Source: Ectothiorhodospiraceae bacterium
GTDB lineage: Bacteria; Pseudomonadota; Gammaproteobacteria; HK1
Direction of reading: 5' to 3'
Assembly: GCA_024234875.1 (NCBI GenBank)
Contig: JACKNM010000021.1
Coordinates: 1-64,000, forward strand
DNA length: 64,000 nt
The first letter of the stretch is position 1. Every line of letters starts with the position of its first letter. The notes beneath the pieces were generated by a model. It made no database searches. It was not told where the DNA came from and worked only from the letters and a program-made list of their open reading frames with translations. Both the position numbers and the translations under genes were made by a program. Of this stretch, positions 54,472-64,000 are shown piece by piece.

Positions 54472-54735
54472 ATGCACGACCAACGCATCCGCTTTCTCGA
54501 CCGGCCCGAGAACGTGCGCCGCCTGCTGCGCGTGTTCTACGTGGTCTGCCTGGGGCTGATCGCGGCGGACCTCGTCTACCACCGCCACGTCTCGCATCCA
54601 TTGGAGAGCATGCCCGGCTTCTACGGCGTTTACGGCTTCGTCGCCTGCGTGCTGCTGGTGCTGGTGGCCAAGCAGATGCGCCGGCTGCTGATGCGCGACG
54701 AGCACTACTACGACCGTCGAGACGGCGGGCAGTGA
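54472..54735 (+). CDS. Small two-helix membrane protein in the antiporter operon
   Basis: An 87-residue protein not recognised from a named family. It has two hydrophobic segments (VFYVVCLGLIAADLVYH, FYGVYGFVACVLLVLVAKQM) and charged ends. AGGTGA (54461-54466) sits 6 bp before ATG 54472; a GTG at 54463 is less likely. It lies between D-like copies 2 and 3 with short gaps, so it is probably an accessory subunit of the complex. Confidence 0.78.
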   Translation: MHDQRIRFLDRPENVRRLLRVFYVVCLGLIAADLVYHRHVSHPLESMPGFYGVYGFVACVLLVLVAKQMRRLLMRDEHYYDRRDGGQ

Positions 54736-54744
54736 GGGACTGAC

Positions 54745-56427
54745 GTGGTGCCCCCCTTCGTACCTTTCCTGATCGCGGCCCTGCTGGTCCCGGCACTGCA
54801 GGGGCGAGCGCGCAGCGTGTTGGTGTTGGTGGCGCCGATCGTCGGCGCGCTGACCCTGGTCGGTGCCCCCGAGGGCGTGGCGTGGCAGCTCGACATGCTG
54901 GGGCTCACGCTGGAGCCGGTGCGCGTCGACCGGCTGTCGCTGATCTTCGGCTACATCTTCCACATCGCAGCCTTCGTCGGCGGCATCTACGCCTGGCATC
55001 TGCGCGACAGCGTCCAGGCCAGCGCCGGTCTGTTGTACGCCGGCAGCGCCATCGGGGCGGTGTTCGCCGGCGACCTGCTGACGCTGTTCGTGTTCTGGGA
55101 GGTGATGGCGGTCAGCTCGGTGTTCCTGATCTGGGCCCGTGGCACGCCGGAGGCGATTCGCTCCGCGCAGCGCTACCTGGTGGTCCAGATCACCTCCGGT
55201 GTGCTGTTGCTCGCCGGCGCGCTGGTCCACCTCGAGGCCACCGGCTCGATCGCGTTCGGTCACCTCGGGCTCGACGCGCCGGGCGGTGTCCTCATCCTGC
55301 TCGCGTTCGGGATCAAGTGCGCGTTCCCCGGCCTGCACTCGTGGTTGACCGACGCCTACCCGCAGGCGACCCCGACCGGCACCGTGTTCCTGAGCGCGTT
55401 CACCACCAAGGCGGCGGTCTACACCCTCGCGCGCGGTTACGCGGGAACCGAGCTGCTGGTGTGGATCGGTGCGACGATGGCGTTCTTCCCCATCTTCTAC
55501 GCGGTGATCGAGAACGATCTGCGCCGCGTGCTCGGCTACAGCCTGATCAACCAGCTCGGTTTCATGGTCACCGGGATCGGCATCGGGACCGAGATGGCGG
55601 TGAACGGCGCCGCCGCCCACGCCTTCAGCCACATCCTCTACAAGGCGCTGCTGTTCATGAGCATGGGCGCGGTCCTGCACATGACCGGGCGCATCAACGG
55701 CTCCGACCTCGGCGGGCTCTACCGGTCGATGCCGCGCACCACCGTCCTGTGCATCGTCGGCGCGGCCTCGATCTCGGCCTTTCCCCTGTTCAGCGGGTTC
55801 ATCAGCAAACCGATGGTGATGACGGCGGCACTCGAGCAGGGGTACGACTGGGTGTGGCTGGTGCTGCTGTTCGCGTCGGCGGGGGTGTTCCACCACGCGG
55901 GCATCAAGATCCCGTACTTCGCGTTCTTCGCCCACGACTCCGGTATCCGGACCACCGAGCCGCCGGTCAACATGCAGATCGCGATGCTCGTCGCCGCGAC
56001 GCTCTGCGTGGGGATCGGCTGCTTCCCGGAGTTGCTCTACGCGCACCTCCCGTTCGCCACCGACTACTCGCCGTACGACGCCTCGCACGTGCTCGCCCAG
56101 CTCCAGCTCCTGCTGTTCTCGGCGCTGGCCTTCGCCTGGCTCACCCTCTCCGGCCTGTACCCGCCGGAGCTGCGCTCGGTCAACCTGGACGCGGACTGGG
56201 TCTACCGCCGCCTCGGTCCGCGGCTGGTCGGCTCGGCGCGCGAGGTGATCGGCACGGCCGATGCCGCCGTGCGCTCGGCTGCGGTCGGTGGGTTGGTCCG
56301 CCTCGGTGGCTGGCTCGCGCGGGTCTACGGACCCCGGGCGCCGGCCGGCGCCGCGTGGCCGACCCATCGCACGGTCGCGATCACGCTGGTCCTGCTGGGT
56401 GGATACATCCTGCTGCAGGGCGGCTGA
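54745..56427 (+). CDS. Antiporter subunit D-like (NuoL/MrpA-like), copy 3
   Basis: A 560-residue NuoL/M-fold protein. DLLTLFVFWEVMAVSSVFLI, IKCAFPGLHSWLTDAYPQATPTGTVFLSAF (in parts) and ENDLRRVLGYSLINQLGFMV hold the conserved Glu/Lys sites. It has a longer C-terminus with a soluble stretch and a final helix (AITLVLLGGYILLQ), which recalls a truncated MrpA/NuoL. GTG 54745 after GAGGGA. Last gene of the operon. Confidence 0.92.
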   Translation: MVPPFVPFLIAALLVPALQGRARSVLVLVAPIVGALTLVGAPEGVAWQLDMLGLTLEPVRVDRLSLIFGYIFHIAAFVGGIYAWHLRDSVQASAGLLYAGSAIGAVFAGDLLTLFVFWEVMAVSSVFLIWARGTPEAIRSAQRYLVVQITSGVLLLAGALVHLEATGSIAFGHLGLDAPGGVLILLAFGIKCAFPGLHSWLTDAYPQATPTGTVFLSAFTTKAAVYTLARGYAGTELLVWIGATMAFFPIFYAVIENDLRRVLGYSLINQLGFMVTGIGIGTEMAVNGAAAHAFSHILYKALLFMSMGAVLHMTGRINGSDLGGLYRSMPRTTVLCIVGAASISAFPLFSGFISKPMVMTAALEQGYDWVWLVLLFASAGVFHHAGIKIPYFAFFAHDSGIRTTEPPVNMQIAMLVAATLCVGIGCFPELLYAHLPFATDYSPYDASHVLAQLQLLLFSALAFAWLTLSGLYPPELRSVNLDADWVYRRLGPRLVGSAREVIGTADAAVRSAAVGGLVRLGGWLARVYGPRAPAGAAWPTHRTVAITLVLLGGYILLQGG

Positions 56428-56473
56428 CCGCGGCATCCGGCCCGGCGCATGGTGGCGGTGCGGGGGCCCGGGG

Positions 56474-57169
56474 TCAGCGGGTGATGGTCGCCCGGATCTG
56501 CTCGACCTGGTCGCGAGCGGCAGCGAGCTGCTGCGGGCTCAGGGCCTCGGCGGTGAGGTCGCGGTTGCGCTCCGCGTTGGTGTCCCCGAAGTCGGTGGCG
56601 AGCGCGAACCAGATGTAGGCCCGCGCGTCGTCCTTCGGGACGCCCTCGCCGAGGCCGTACATGATGCCGAGGTTGTTCATCGCGTTGGGGTGGCCCAGCC
56701 GCGCCGCGCGCTCGTAGAGATCCCGCGCGCGCGGCAGGTCCCGCGACACGCCGCGGCCCTGGTAGTAGAGCAGCCCGAGGCTGTACAGCCCGAGCGGGCT
56801 GCCGGCGTCGGCGGCGCGGCGGAACCAGCGGGCGGCCTCGGCCTCGTCGAGGGGAACACCGTCGCCCTCGCTGTACATCAGGCCCAGATTGACCTGGGCG
56901 TCGGGATGTCCCTGCTCGGCCGCCCGGCGATACCAGCGCGCCGCCTCGGCCCGGTCCTGGCGTACCCCGGCCCCGGCGTCGTACCGCGTCGCGAGGCGGA
57001 ACTGCGCGTCGGCGTCGCCCGCCGTTGCGGCGGCGAGCTCCGGCGGCCCGCCACGTGGCGCGCTCCCGGAAGCCGGAGCCGCGGCGCGCGACAGCACGCT
57101 GAGGTCGAGATCGGCGCTGGCCGGCCCGAGGGCGAGGGACAGCGCGAGGGCGAGTACGAGCCGGTTCAT
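56474..57169 (-). CDS. Exported Sel1/TPR-repeat protein
   Basis: A 231-residue protein with a signal peptide (MNRLVLALALSLALGPASA). Four Sel1-like repeats follow from ~65, with the pattern A-x2-W/LY-x-RAA-x-G-HP-A-x2-NLG-x-MY (for example EAARWYRRAAEQGHPDAQVN). Such repeats bind other proteins. It is convergent with the antiporter operon and divergent from the EpsB-type gene; its own partner is unknown. ATG 57169 gives the signal peptide. Confidence 0.88.
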   Translation of the reverse strand: MNRLVLALALSLALGPASADLDLSVLSRAAAPASGSAPRGGPPELAAATAGDADAQFRLATRYDAGAGVRQDRAEAARWYRRAAEQGHPDAQVNLGLMYSEGDGVPLDEAEAARWFRRAADAGSPLGLYSLGLLYYQGRGVSRDLPRARDLYERAARLGHPNAMNNLGIMYGLGEGVPKDDARAYIWFALATDFGDTNAERNRDLTAEALSPQQLAAARDQVEQIRATITR

Positions 57170-57249
57170 CGAATCCGTTGGCTGGCGCGCGGGCGCCGAC
57201 TCTACCACGCCGCAGTGGGACCTAAAAACATGAAGCCGGTCGCCTTTCC

Positions 57250-57261
57250 GGGGTCGGACCC
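57250..57261. repeat. Third copy of the GGGGTCGGACC motif
   Basis: GGGGTCGGACCC at 57250-57261 repeats the 11-mer found as an inverted pair at 16623 and 16777, and is itself nearly palindromic (GGGTC-G-GACCC). It lies between the Sel1 gene and the EpsB-type gene, 50 bp before the start of the latter. Confidence 0.45.
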
Positions 57262-57312
57262 GATGCTAGGATGCCCTCGTTCACAGGGCCGCATTTGTCG
57301 CTCCATCGACGC

Positions 57313-58713
57313 ATGATTCGTATCTTCCGCCACTACGTGCCCCGCTGGTTGCTCGTTCTCGGGACGAGCGAGGCCTTGATCCTGTTCGGCTCCGTCTACC
57401 TCGGTGTCAGCTTCCGGCTGCTGGAGTTCAACCCCACCGACAAGCTGCTGGTCGGCGGGATCTGGCCGAAGGGCATCGGCTTCGCGGTGGTGATGTTGCT
57501 GCTGATGGCGGGCGTCGGGCTCTACCAGCGCGGCCTGCGCGACGATCTCAAGGGCTTGCTGTTCCGTGTCGGGGTCGCCTTCAGCCTCGGTCTGGCGGCG
57601 ATGGCGACGCTGGTGGCCCTGGTCCCCCGGTTGTCGATCGGCAATACCGGGTTCGCGGTCGCCTTCGTGTGCTCGGCCTTCGGCATCGGGATGTTCAGGC
57701 TCCTGGTCCACAAGTACTCCGACATCGATGCCTTCCGCCGCCGGATCGTGGTGCTCGGAACCGGGTCGATGGCCGGTCAGATCGGTCGCCGGCTGCGGCG
57801 GCGCTCGGACTGGCAGGGCAAGGCGCTGCTCGGGTTCGTGCCGGTTCCGGGCGAGGATTCCGACGACGACGTGCGTCGGATCCTGACGCCGAAGCACACC
57901 CTGCCCGAGTTGCTGGAGGAGCTCGGGGCCGACGAGCTGGTGGTCGCGGTCGACGAGAACGCCGCCTACTTCCCGGTCAACGAGGTGCTCGACTGCAAGA
58001 TGAGCGGGGTGCGCGTGGTCGACGTCGCGACCTTCTTCGAGGAGGTCACCGGCCGCATCAACATCGACGCGTTGCGCCCGAGCAGCATGGTGTTCGCCGA
58101 CGGCTTCGCTCACGCGGTGCTCAAGGGTGTGGTCCACCGCGCGTTCGACATCACCGTGAGCAGCCTGATGCTGCTCCTCGGATGGCCGGTGATGGTCGGC
58201 ACCGCGGCCGCGATCTGGCTGGAATCCGGCGGGCGCGGCCCGGTGTTCTACCGTCAGGTGCGCGTCGGGCGCAACGGACGACCGTTTCAGATTCTCAAGT
58301 TCCGCAGCATGACCGTCGACGCCGAGAGTGGAGGGCGGCCACAGTGGGCGCGCTCCAACGATGCCCGCGTGACCGCCGTCGGCGCGGTCATCCGCAAGCT
58401 CCGGATCGACGAGCTACCCCAGCTCTTCAACGTGCTCAAGGGCGAGATGAGCTTCGTCGGCCCGCGCCCCGAGCGCCCGGAGTTCGTCGAGGATCTGGAG
58501 CGCAAGATTCCCTACTACGCCGTGCGCCATCGGGTGAATCCCGGAATCACGGGCTGGGCGCAGATTTGTTACCCTTACGGCGCCTCGGAGGACGACGCGC
58601 GACAGAAGCTCCAGTACGACCTCTACTACATCAAGAACTACAGTCTGTTCCTGGATCTGATGATCCTGATTCAGACCGCGCAGGTCGTGTTGTGGGGCAA
58701 GGGGGCGCGCTGA
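57313..58713 (+). CDS. Undecaprenyl-phosphate sugar phosphotransferase, PEP-CTERM/EpsB type
   Basis: A 466-residue initiating enzyme that loads the first hexose-1-phosphate onto undecaprenyl phosphate for exopolysaccharide. Four N-terminal helices (to ~130), a Rossmann-like CoA-binding fold (IVVLGTGSMAGQIGRRLRRR), one more helix near 290, and the catalytic bacterial sugar transferase domain (FYRQVRVGRNGRPFQILKFRSM, LPQLFNVLKGEMSFVGPRPERPEF in parts). The family accompanies exosortase A systems. ATG 57313; the open frame before it lacks support. A TAGGAT box lies at 57267-57272. Confidence 0.92.
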   Translation: MIRIFRHYVPRWLLVLGTSEALILFGSVYLGVSFRLLEFNPTDKLLVGGIWPKGIGFAVVMLLLMAGVGLYQRGLRDDLKGLLFRVGVAFSLGLAAMATLVALVPRLSIGNTGFAVAFVCSAFGIGMFRLLVHKYSDIDAFRRRIVVLGTGSMAGQIGRRLRRRSDWQGKALLGFVPVPGEDSDDDVRRILTPKHTLPELLEELGADELVVAVDENAAYFPVNEVLDCKMSGVRVVDVATFFEEVTGRINIDALRPSSMVFADGFAHAVLKGVVHRAFDITVSSLMLLLGWPVMVGTAAAIWLESGGRGPVFYRQVRVGRNGRPFQILKFRSMTVDAESGGRPQWARSNDARVTAVGAVIRKLRIDELPQLFNVLKGEMSFVGPRPERPEFVEDLERKIPYYAVRHRVNPGITGWAQICYPYGASEDDARQKLQYDLYYIKNYSLFLDLMILIQTAQVVLWGKGAR

Positions 58714-58884
58714 GATCGACCGGTCACGCACCGGTACCTCGTATCGCTCGCCACGGACCGTGCTCGCGATGCCGGCGCGCGCCCTCGCGGAAGCCGATGC
58801 CCCGACGCGCACCACGATGCCGCGCCGGGACCGCATGGGCGAGGCGCTCGGCGCACGCATGCTTCCGGCGCTGAGGGTCGCAGG

Positions 58885-60995
58885 ATGACCGCCTTTCAGC
58901 TATCCGCCATCTCCTACGCGCTCGCCGCGGGCGCCTATGCGTTGCTGGCGGTGCTCCTGGTCACCACCTGGCGCGGCCGGCTGAGTGGCGGCTTGCTCGT
59001 CCTGGCCACCGCCGCGACCGCGATCTGGGGCGGGGCGAGCGCGACCTACTCGTTGTGGCGGATGCCGCCGTTCTCGGCGCTCCAGCTCCTCGAGGTGCTG
59101 CGCGACGTCACCTGGTTCCTGTTCCTGCTTCAACTCCTGAGCCCGGGCACCGGCTTCCTGCGCCTCGCCGGCAGCGTGCGGCTGATGGGTGTCTTGCTCG
59201 GCGGGCTCGCCACCGCGGTCTGCGTGGTCATCCTCGCCGACCGCTACGCGGCCCCGCTCCAGGGCTTCGAGGCCTGGTCCGGCCAGCTCGCGGTGCTGGG
59301 GCGGGTCCTGCTCACGGTCGGCGGGCTGGCGTTGGTCGAGCAGCTGTTCCGCAGCACCAGCCCCGAGCGGCGCTGGTCGGTGAAGTACCTCTGCTTCGGC
59401 GTCGGCGGGCTGTTCGCCTACGACCTGTTCCTGTACGCGAAGGCGCTGCTGTTCCAGAGCATCGACGGCGAGCTGTGGGCGGCTCGTGGGGTGATCACCG
59501 CGATGGTGGTGCCCCTGATCGCGGTCTCGGCGGCGCGCAACCCGCAATGGACGCTCGACATCTTCGTCTCCCGGCACGTGCTGTTCCACTCGGTGGCGGT
59601 GCTCGGCGCCGGCGTGTACCTGGTGCTGATGGCCGCGGCCGGCTACTGGATCCGCGCCTATGGCGGTACCTGGGGCGGGATCGCGCAGGCCGGGTTCCTG
59701 TTCGGCGCGATGATCCTGCTGGCGGTGGTGGCGATGTCCGGCCAGGTCCGCTCGCGGACCAAGGTCTTCCTGAGCAAGCACTTCTACAAGAACCGCTACG
59801 ACTACCGCGAGGAGTGGCTGAAGTTCACCCAAACCCTGTCGTCGGCCGACGAGGAGGCCGACCTCGGCACGCGCATCGTGCGCGCGGTGGCGGAGATGGT
59901 GGAGAGCCCCGGCGGAGGGTTGTGGCTGCGCCAGGGCGCGGGGGGATTCGTCTGCGGTCAGGTGTGGGGGTTCACACCGCCTGCCGGCGCGGTCGAGGCT
60001 GCCGACTCGTCGTTGGCACGTTTCCTGGCGCGCGACGGGTGGGTGGTGCTCGTGGACGAGTATCGCGAGCGTCCAGAGGCCTACCCCGGCCTCGAGATCC
60101 CCGAGTGGCTCGCCGAGACTCCGCGCGCCTGGCTCGTGGTGCCCCTGATGCACGGTGATGAGCTGGTCGCATTCATCGTGCTACAGCGCTCGCCGACCAA
60201 GACCAGCCTCAACTGGGAGGACACTGATCTTCTAAAGACAGTGGGCCGACAGGCCGCCAGCTATCTGGCGCTGTGGCTGGCGACCGAGGCGCTGACCGAG
60301 GCGCGCCAGTTCGAGGCCTTCAACCGACTGTCCGCATTCGTGGTGCACGACTTGAAGAACATCGTGGCCCAGCTCGCACTCGTGGTGTCGAACTCCAAGC
60401 GCCATCGCGGGTCGCCGGAGTTCGTCGACGATGCGTTCGACACCATCGAGAACGCGACCGGGCGTATGAACCGCATGCTCGCCCAGCTCCGCAAGGGGCG
60501 CGCCGAGCCGGGGGCGGTGCGCGCGACGCCGATGGCCGAGGTGCTGGAGCGCGTGGTGCGCGCCCGCGGGGTCGGGCTACCGCGCCCGATGCTGGTGGTC
60601 GACAGCCCCGAGGCGACGGTGCGGGTCGACGCGGACCGGCTCGCGTCGGTGGTCGAGCACCTGGTGCAGAATGCGCAGGAGGCGACCGCGGACGACGGGA
60701 CGGTCACCGTCCGATTGCGAACGGAGGCCGATCGCGCGGTGGTCGAGATCATCGACAGCGGGGTCGGTATGGACGCCGACTTCATCTCCCAGCGCCTGTT
60801 CCGGCCCTTCGACACCACGAAGGGGAACGCCGGGATGGGTGTGGGCGTCTATCAGAGTCGGGAGTTCGTGCAGTCGGCGGGCGGCGACATCGACGTGACC
60901 AGCGCGCCTGGTGCCGGCACCACGTTCACGATTCGCCTGCCGATGTCGTCGGGTGATCTCGATTCCCCGAGAGCAGAGCAACTGGAGCTTGCGAG

Positions 60996-60999
<4 letters not shown>
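58885..60999 (+). CDS. prsK: PEP-CTERM system sensor histidine kinase PrsK
   Basis: A 704-residue membrane kinase. About nine N-terminal helices (to ~290), a GAF domain (~310-470), the phospho-acceptor segment FVVHDLKNIVAQL with His488, and an ATPase domain (HLVQNAQEATADDG, DSGVGMDADFI, FDTTKGNAGMGVGVYQSREF). It should phosphorylate PrsR, whose TTG start overlaps its stop. The signal it senses is unknown. It starts at ATG 58885 after a 171-bp gap that shows no other gene. Confidence 0.94.
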
Positions 61000-62359
<1,360 letters not shown>

Positions 62360-62363
<4 letters not shown>

Positions 62364-63919
62364 GCGCGCCGACCGAGTCCCCGCGCGAGGTCGGCGCCGG
62401 AGCGCGCCTCGACCTTCCCGCGCTCGCCGCCGTCGGCCTGGTCCTCGCCGTGCTCGGCTGGCTGTACCGCGACACCGTCGACGGGCTGGTCGACGGCTGG
62501 TCGCAGTCGCAGTCGTACAGCCATGCCTTCCTGCTGGTGCCGATCAGCCTGTATCTCGCCTGGTCGGAGCGCGCGCGCATCTTCGGCGGCGCACCGCGAC
62601 CGAGCCTGGTCGGGCTGCTCGCGGTCCCGGTCGCGAGCGCCGCCTGGGCGATGGCGGCCCTGGTCGACATCCAGGTCGGGCAAGAGCTCGCACTGCTCGC
62701 GGTCCTCGCCTGCGCCCTGCTGGCGGTGCTCGGCTGGCGCAACGCACGCCCGCTCGCGTTCCCGGTCGGGTTCCTCTTGCTCGGGATCCCGGTGTGGTCG
62801 CTGTTGAACCCGGTGCTGCAGGACTACACGGCCCAGGCCTCCGCCTCGCTGGTGCGCCGACTCGGGGTGCCGCTCTACCTCGAGGGGCTGCACATGACCA
62901 TCCCGCGCGGTCAGTTCGTGGTCGCCGAGATCTGCTCCGGCCTGCGCTATCTGCTGGCGTCGATGTGCATCGGCGCGCTCTACGGTTACCTCAACCTGCG
63001 GACGTTGTGGCTCGGCGTCACCTTCTTCGCGGTGGCGACGGCGGCGTCGATCGTCGCCAACTGGCTGCGGGTGGTGACCATCGTGATGGTGGGACACCAC
63101 GCGGGAATGGATCACCCGCTGGTCGGCGCCTACCACCAGCACCTCGGCTGGGTGGTGTTCGCGGTGACGCTGGTGCCGCTGTTCGCCTTCGGGGCCTGGC
63201 TGCAGCGTGTCGACGACAGGATCCAGGCGCGGGCCCGTCCGCGCGAGCCGTCGGTGCCGCCAGTCGACGATCGGAGGTGGTGGGGCGCCGTCACCGCCCT
63301 TGCCGTCATCGCAGTCGCCGCCGGGCCGATGCTCGTCCGCCACCTCGATGCGCGTGCCAGCGCATCGGCCGTGGCGGTGACGGTCAGCCTTCCGAGCGTC
63401 GAGGGCTGGACCGGCCCGCTGGCGGCCGACGAGCCAGGGCACGAGCTCGAGGGGCGCCCGGTGGTCGCGTCGGGTCGCTACCGGTCGCCCGGCGGGGCCG
63501 AGGTCGACTTGCTGGTCGCCCGCTACTCGGGTGTTGCCACCGATGGCGAGGCGGTGAACGAGTTGAACCGTGGTTTCGACCGCGCGCGGTGGGAGGTGGT
63601 GCGTCAGGGGAGCCGCGAGGTCGGGCTGCCGGGGCTCGGCGAGATCGTGGTGGCGGAGCGCGTCCTCGACGCGCGTGGGGCTGCCGGGCGGCGCCTGAAC
63701 TGGACGCTCTACGAGGCGGACGGGGCGTACACGGCCTCCGGAGTCCGCGCCAAGTTGTTGCAGCTGCGCGGCCGGCTGGCTGGCCGTCCGGCGGCGAGCT
63801 TCGTCGCGCTGTCGATCCCGACGCCACCGGCGGACGAGCTCGCCCCCGCTCGAGACGCGCTGGCGGAGTTGGCTGCCGCGGTCTTGCCGACGGTGGTGGC
63901 GCCCGGCGGCCGGCGGTAG
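62360..63919 (+). CDS. xrtA: Exosortase A with C-terminal EpsI domain
   Basis: A 519-residue membrane protease/transpeptidase that sorts PEP-CTERM proteins. Eight or more helices in the first ~290 residues; catalytic Cys192 in AEICSGLRYL, Arg237 in NWLRV and His261 in YHQHLGW. Residues ~300-519 form an EpsI domain of unknown role in exopolysaccharide export (VEGWTGPLAADEPGHELEG). ATG 62360 overlaps the prsR TGA. Further EPS genes probably follow past the window. Confidence 0.95.
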
Positions 63920-64000
63920 GTCGCACCGGTCCACCGGTCTCGTGCATGAAGCTCGACATGAAATTGAGCGTGTAAGTTCCTTTTCCGGAAAGAATTTGCT
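63920..64000. other. Downstream of xrtA, window end
   Basis: No gene. Less GC-rich DNA begins here. TGTAAGTTCC then TTTTCCGGAAAG (63973-63993) loosely recalls the candidate activator site at 27057-27073 (TGTAAAGCTTTCCGACA on the plus strand). A promoter of the next gene may follow outside the window. Confidence 0.3.

Overview
The window is very GC-rich (roughly 70 % by eye) and densely coded, with long antisense shadow frames. Gene content and local order (nnr-tsaE-amiC, mnmA-hflD, rng-yhdP, dnaX-ybaB-recR, orn, ffs) point to a gammaproteobacterium. The DUF4197 and DUF4126 genes, a multi-subunit Mrp antiporter and a PEP-CTERM/exosortase A system would fit a Chromatiales/Ectothiorhodospiraceae-like lineage. 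That placement is inference; no 16S or other marker lies in the window.

Layout. 1-11 kb is a TCA-cycle block: acnA (cut by the window edge), a divergent LysR regulator, lpd-sucB-sucA on the minus strand, then gltA and mdh on the plus strand. 10.8-15.2 kb holds a lipoprotein esterase, tRNA-Ser(GGA) and a three-gene pyruvate/acetoin-type dehydrogenase operon. 15.2-20.5 kb holds a class A beta-lactamase-like hydrolase, a small zinc-finger protein, two SDRs, 5-formyl-THF cyclo-ligase and NnrS. 20.6-26.1 kb holds the SRP RNA and the heterotetrameric sarcosine oxidase operon soxBDAG. 26.1-31.7 kb holds a PEP-CTERM protein with a sigma-54 type promoter, an FAD oxidoreductase and an MdeB-like homodimeric 2-oxoacid dehydrogenase E1 divergent from an Lrp-type regulator. 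31.8-37.7 kb is a housekeeping run (dnaX, ybaB, recR, phhB, orn, nnr, tsaE).

37.8-43.0 kb is unusual. The end of amiC, all of hflD, mnmA, a DUF4126 gene and a DUF4197 gene, and the end of yhdP are recognisable but broken by very frequent single-base frameshifts. The pattern looks more like a stretch of poor sequence than biological decay. 43-48.4 kb holds the intact part of yhdP and RNase G. 49.0-56.4 kb is a nine-gene Mrp-type cation/proton antiporter operon with three NuoL/M-like subunits. 56.5-63.9 kb holds a Sel1-repeat protein and the exopolysaccharide/exosortase genes: an EpsB-type sugar transferase, PrsK, PrsR and exosortase A.

How it fits together. The E3 subunit (lpd) probably serves 2-oxoglutarate dehydrogenase and may also serve the pyruvate-type complex and the MdeB-like enzyme, since no other E3 is seen. 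PrsK/PrsR (a GAFTGA-containing sigma-54 activator) probably drives the PEP-CTERM gene at 26.1 kb, 31 kb away, whose product would be sorted by exosortase A at the end of the window. No CRISPR array, insertion sequence, prophage or clear island was found.
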